A stretch of 33,911 bases of DNA from Geobacteraceae bacterium (GTDB lineage Bacteria; Desulfobacterota; Desulfuromonadia; Desulfuromonadales; Geopsychrobacteraceae), in the NCBI GenBank assembly GCA_007125165.1, contig SLDV01000145.1, positions 1 to 33,911 of the forward strand, written 5' to 3'. Position 1 is the first letter of the stretch. Every line of letters begins with the position of its first letter. Of this stretch, positions 32,630 through 33,911 are shown piece by piece. Under the pieces are notes generated by a model. It had not been told where the DNA came from and did not search any database. It saw nothing but the letters and a program-made list of their open reading frames with translations. The position numbers were made by a program, and so were the translations under genes.

Positions 32630-33779
32630 AGCAAAGAGACGTGGGGCACGTGGCATCCAGGCAATTTTCACTGTCATGTGTTGTTTTCTGTCCTTTAGTA
32701 CTATCGGTATTGCCGCCGACGAGGTTGATCTAGAGGTGTCCCTGGACCAAAAAACTGGCCAGATGCTGATGGTTGGCTTTCGCGGAACGGCATTGGCTGA
32801 TGACCATGTCATCCTGCGTGATATCCGTCGTTATCACTTGGGCGGGGTGATCCTTTTTGATTACGATGTGGTACTTCAACTGGCAGATCGCAATATTCGC
32901 TCGTCGGAGCAACTGACGTATCTGATTGCGACGTTGCAGGATGCGGCAGCAATGCCGCTGCTGGTTGCCGTCGATCAGGAAGGGGGACGGGTTGCCCGGT
33001 TGAAACCGGCACACGGCTTCGCGCCAACGCCGTCCCATACCGAACTCGGGATCAGGGATGACCTGCAGGTAACCTATGCCGCAGGTAAGGACATTGCCCT
33101 TACTCTGGCAGAGGTGGGAATCAACACCAATTTCGCTCCGGTGGTGGATCTGTGTATTAATCCGGACAATCCCGTGATTGCCCGCCTTGAGCGTTGTTTT
33201 TCAAGCCGGCCTGACCTTGTTAGTCGCCATGCCCAGCAGTTTATCCAGGCTCATCAGGATCATGGCGTGATATCTGTGATCAAGCATTTTCCCGGCCACG
33301 GCAGTTCGCAGACGGACTCGCATCTGGGTTTTGTTGATGTCAGCGCCAGCTGGACACCTGCCGAGCTTTCCCCCTATGTTGGTCTGATAGGTGCTGTGGG
33401 TGTGCCTGCGGTGATGACCGCGCATGTCTTCAATACCGCCCTCGATGCTGATCATCCTGCCACCCTGTCATCTTCGACCATTACCGGCCTCCTGCGCAAC
33501 CAGCTTGATTTCGACGGAGTCGTCATTTCCGACGATCTGCAGATGGGTGCAATCAGCGAGCATTATGGCCTCGAACAAGCGGTCCAGCTTGCTCTTGAGG
33601 CTGGAGTAGATATCCTGCTGTTCGGTAACAACCTGGAGTATGATCCGGAGATCGTGCCCAAGGTGGTGAATATCATCCGGGATCTGACAGCCACCGGAGT
33701 GATTGACAAAAGCCGGATTGATGAGTCCTATCGGCGGATTATGCGGCTTAAAAGGTTTGTGCCCTCCAAGGTGGAGTAG
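32616..33779 (+). CDS. Secreted family 3 glycoside hydrolase, NagZ-like beta-N-acetylhexosaminidase
   Basis: GH3 NagZ enzymes remove N-acetylglucosamine from cell-wall fragments. The product has VDQEGGRVARL, the family motif KHFPGHGSSQTDSHLG carrying the His-Asp general acid dyad, and the nucleophile aspartate in VVISDDLQMGAI. Unlike E. coli NagZ, which is cytoplasmic, it starts with a basic stretch (MNRNRAKRRGARG) and a hydrophobic segment ending near GIAADEV, so export to the periplasm is likely. The ATG at 32616 lies within the cupin gene, giving 387 residues; the upstream frame from 32580 is an overlap artefact. The ribosome site is weak, so coupling to the cupin gene is likely. Confidence 0.88.
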   Translation: MNRNRAKRRGARGIQAIFTVMCCFLSFSTIGIAADEVDLEVSLDQKTGQMLMVGFRGTALADDHVILRDIRRYHLGGVILFDYDVVLQLADRNIRSSEQLTYLIATLQDAAAMPLLVAVDQEGGRVARLKPAHGFAPTPSHTELGIRDDLQVTYAAGKDIALTLAEVGINTNFAPVVDLCINPDNPVIARLERCFSSRPDLVSRHAQQFIQAHQDHGVISVIKHFPGHGSSQTDSHLGFVDVSASWTPAELSPYVGLIGAVGVPAVMTAHVFNTALDADHPATLSSSTITGLLRNQLDFDGVVISDDLQMGAISEHYGLEQAVQLALEAGVDILLFGNNLEYDPEIVPKVVNIIRDLTATGVIDKSRIDESYRRIMRLKRFVPSKVE

Positions 33780-33786
33780 GCGGTAG

Positions 33787-33806
33787 GGGCGACGCATGCG
33801 TCGCCC
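33787..33806. terminator. Perfect 20-bp palindrome after the glycosidase gene
   Basis: GGGCGACGCATGCGTCGCCC is fully self-complementary and lies 7 bases after the gene's stop. It can form a GC-rich hairpin, but only a short GATTGTT follows, so it is not a canonical terminator. Similar GGGCGACGCATGCGTCGCC sequences are known as dispersed repeats in some genomes. Confidence 0.5.
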
Positions 33807-33832
33807 GATTGTTCAACATCAACTTCAAAACC

Positions 33833-33911
33833 GCGGGTTCGCGGTCCCGCACGCCGCCATACTCTTTTGTCATGCCACAAAAGAGTATGCAGAAAAAGGC
33901 ACCCATGCTCC
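33833..33911. repeat. Dispersed-type intergenic repeat running off the window end
   Basis: A GCGGG/CCCGC pair (33833-33850) is followed by a perfect 13-bp inverted repeat, CATACTCTTTTGT (33858-33870) with ACAAAAGAGTATG (33877-33889), and an AGAAAAAGGC tail. The ACTCTTTTGT...ACAAAAGAGT hairpin followed by an A-rich AAGGC stretch resembles a repeat type found between genes in several proteobacteria. The element may continue beyond the window. Confidence 0.55.

Overview
The window reads as chromosomal DNA of an anaerobic deltaproteobacterium of the Desulfuromonadales type (Geobacter, Pelobacter and Desulfuromonas relatives). The clues are a citrate synthase with the eukaryote-like active-site motifs known from Geobacteraceae, a class I hybrid cluster protein, a TAXI-TRAP transporter, a FapA-family protein and a diguanylate cyclase. 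This placement is inferred from protein families only; no 16S gene or other marker is present. No tRNA, rRNA, CRISPR array, transposase gene or prophage was seen.

Layout. 1-1825: ribosomal block rpsF(end)-rpsR-DUF2232 membrane protein-rplI, closed by a terminator. 1911-2918: a zinc-ribbon PilZ protein and a convergent 80-residue zinc-ribbon protein, separated by a hairpin whose loop carries an 8-bp tandem repeat. 3095-6056 (minus): three genes encoding a substrate-binding-fold protein, a HypB/UreG-like GTPase and an ABC ATPase, with no permease. This operon is divergent from hcp (6249-7877), and the shared promoter region has two FNR/HcpR-type palindromes. 8106-9641: hisG and hisI separated by an apparently structured spacer. 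9854-11809: a membrane diguanylate cyclase, followed by a 160-bp inverted-repeat element. 12246-17166: dnaB facing the dusB-glnL(ntrB)-ntrC operon. 17472-21842: gltA, an OmpA-type lipoprotein, a SAM methyltransferase and an RlmI-like rRNA methyltransferase. 22186-25355: TAXI binding protein and fused TRAP permease with a terminator between them. 25671-28018: FapA-like protein and a YfaZ-like outer-membrane protein. 28208-33779: ilvB-ilvN-ilvD, a cupin and a secreted NagZ-type glycosidase.

How the parts fit. Most of the window is housekeeping: translation, replication, histidine and branched-chain amino acid synthesis, the TCA cycle entry and nitrogen control. The part that looks least described is 2676-7877. 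The ABC ATPase and the binding-protein-like gene both begin with a DUF1858-like helical domain, the family associated with hybrid cluster proteins. The binding protein has no signal peptide, the GTPase carries cysteine motifs like those of metallocentre chaperones, and no permease is present. The two palindromes lie 40 bp apart, so each can sit at -41.5 for one of the two divergent promoters and at -81.5 for the other; on the operon side a TATACT -10 box falls exactly where this predicts. I infer a cytoplasmic NTP-driven cofactor or metal handling system co-regulated with Hcp, not a classical importer. All functions come from reading motifs by eye; no database search was possible.
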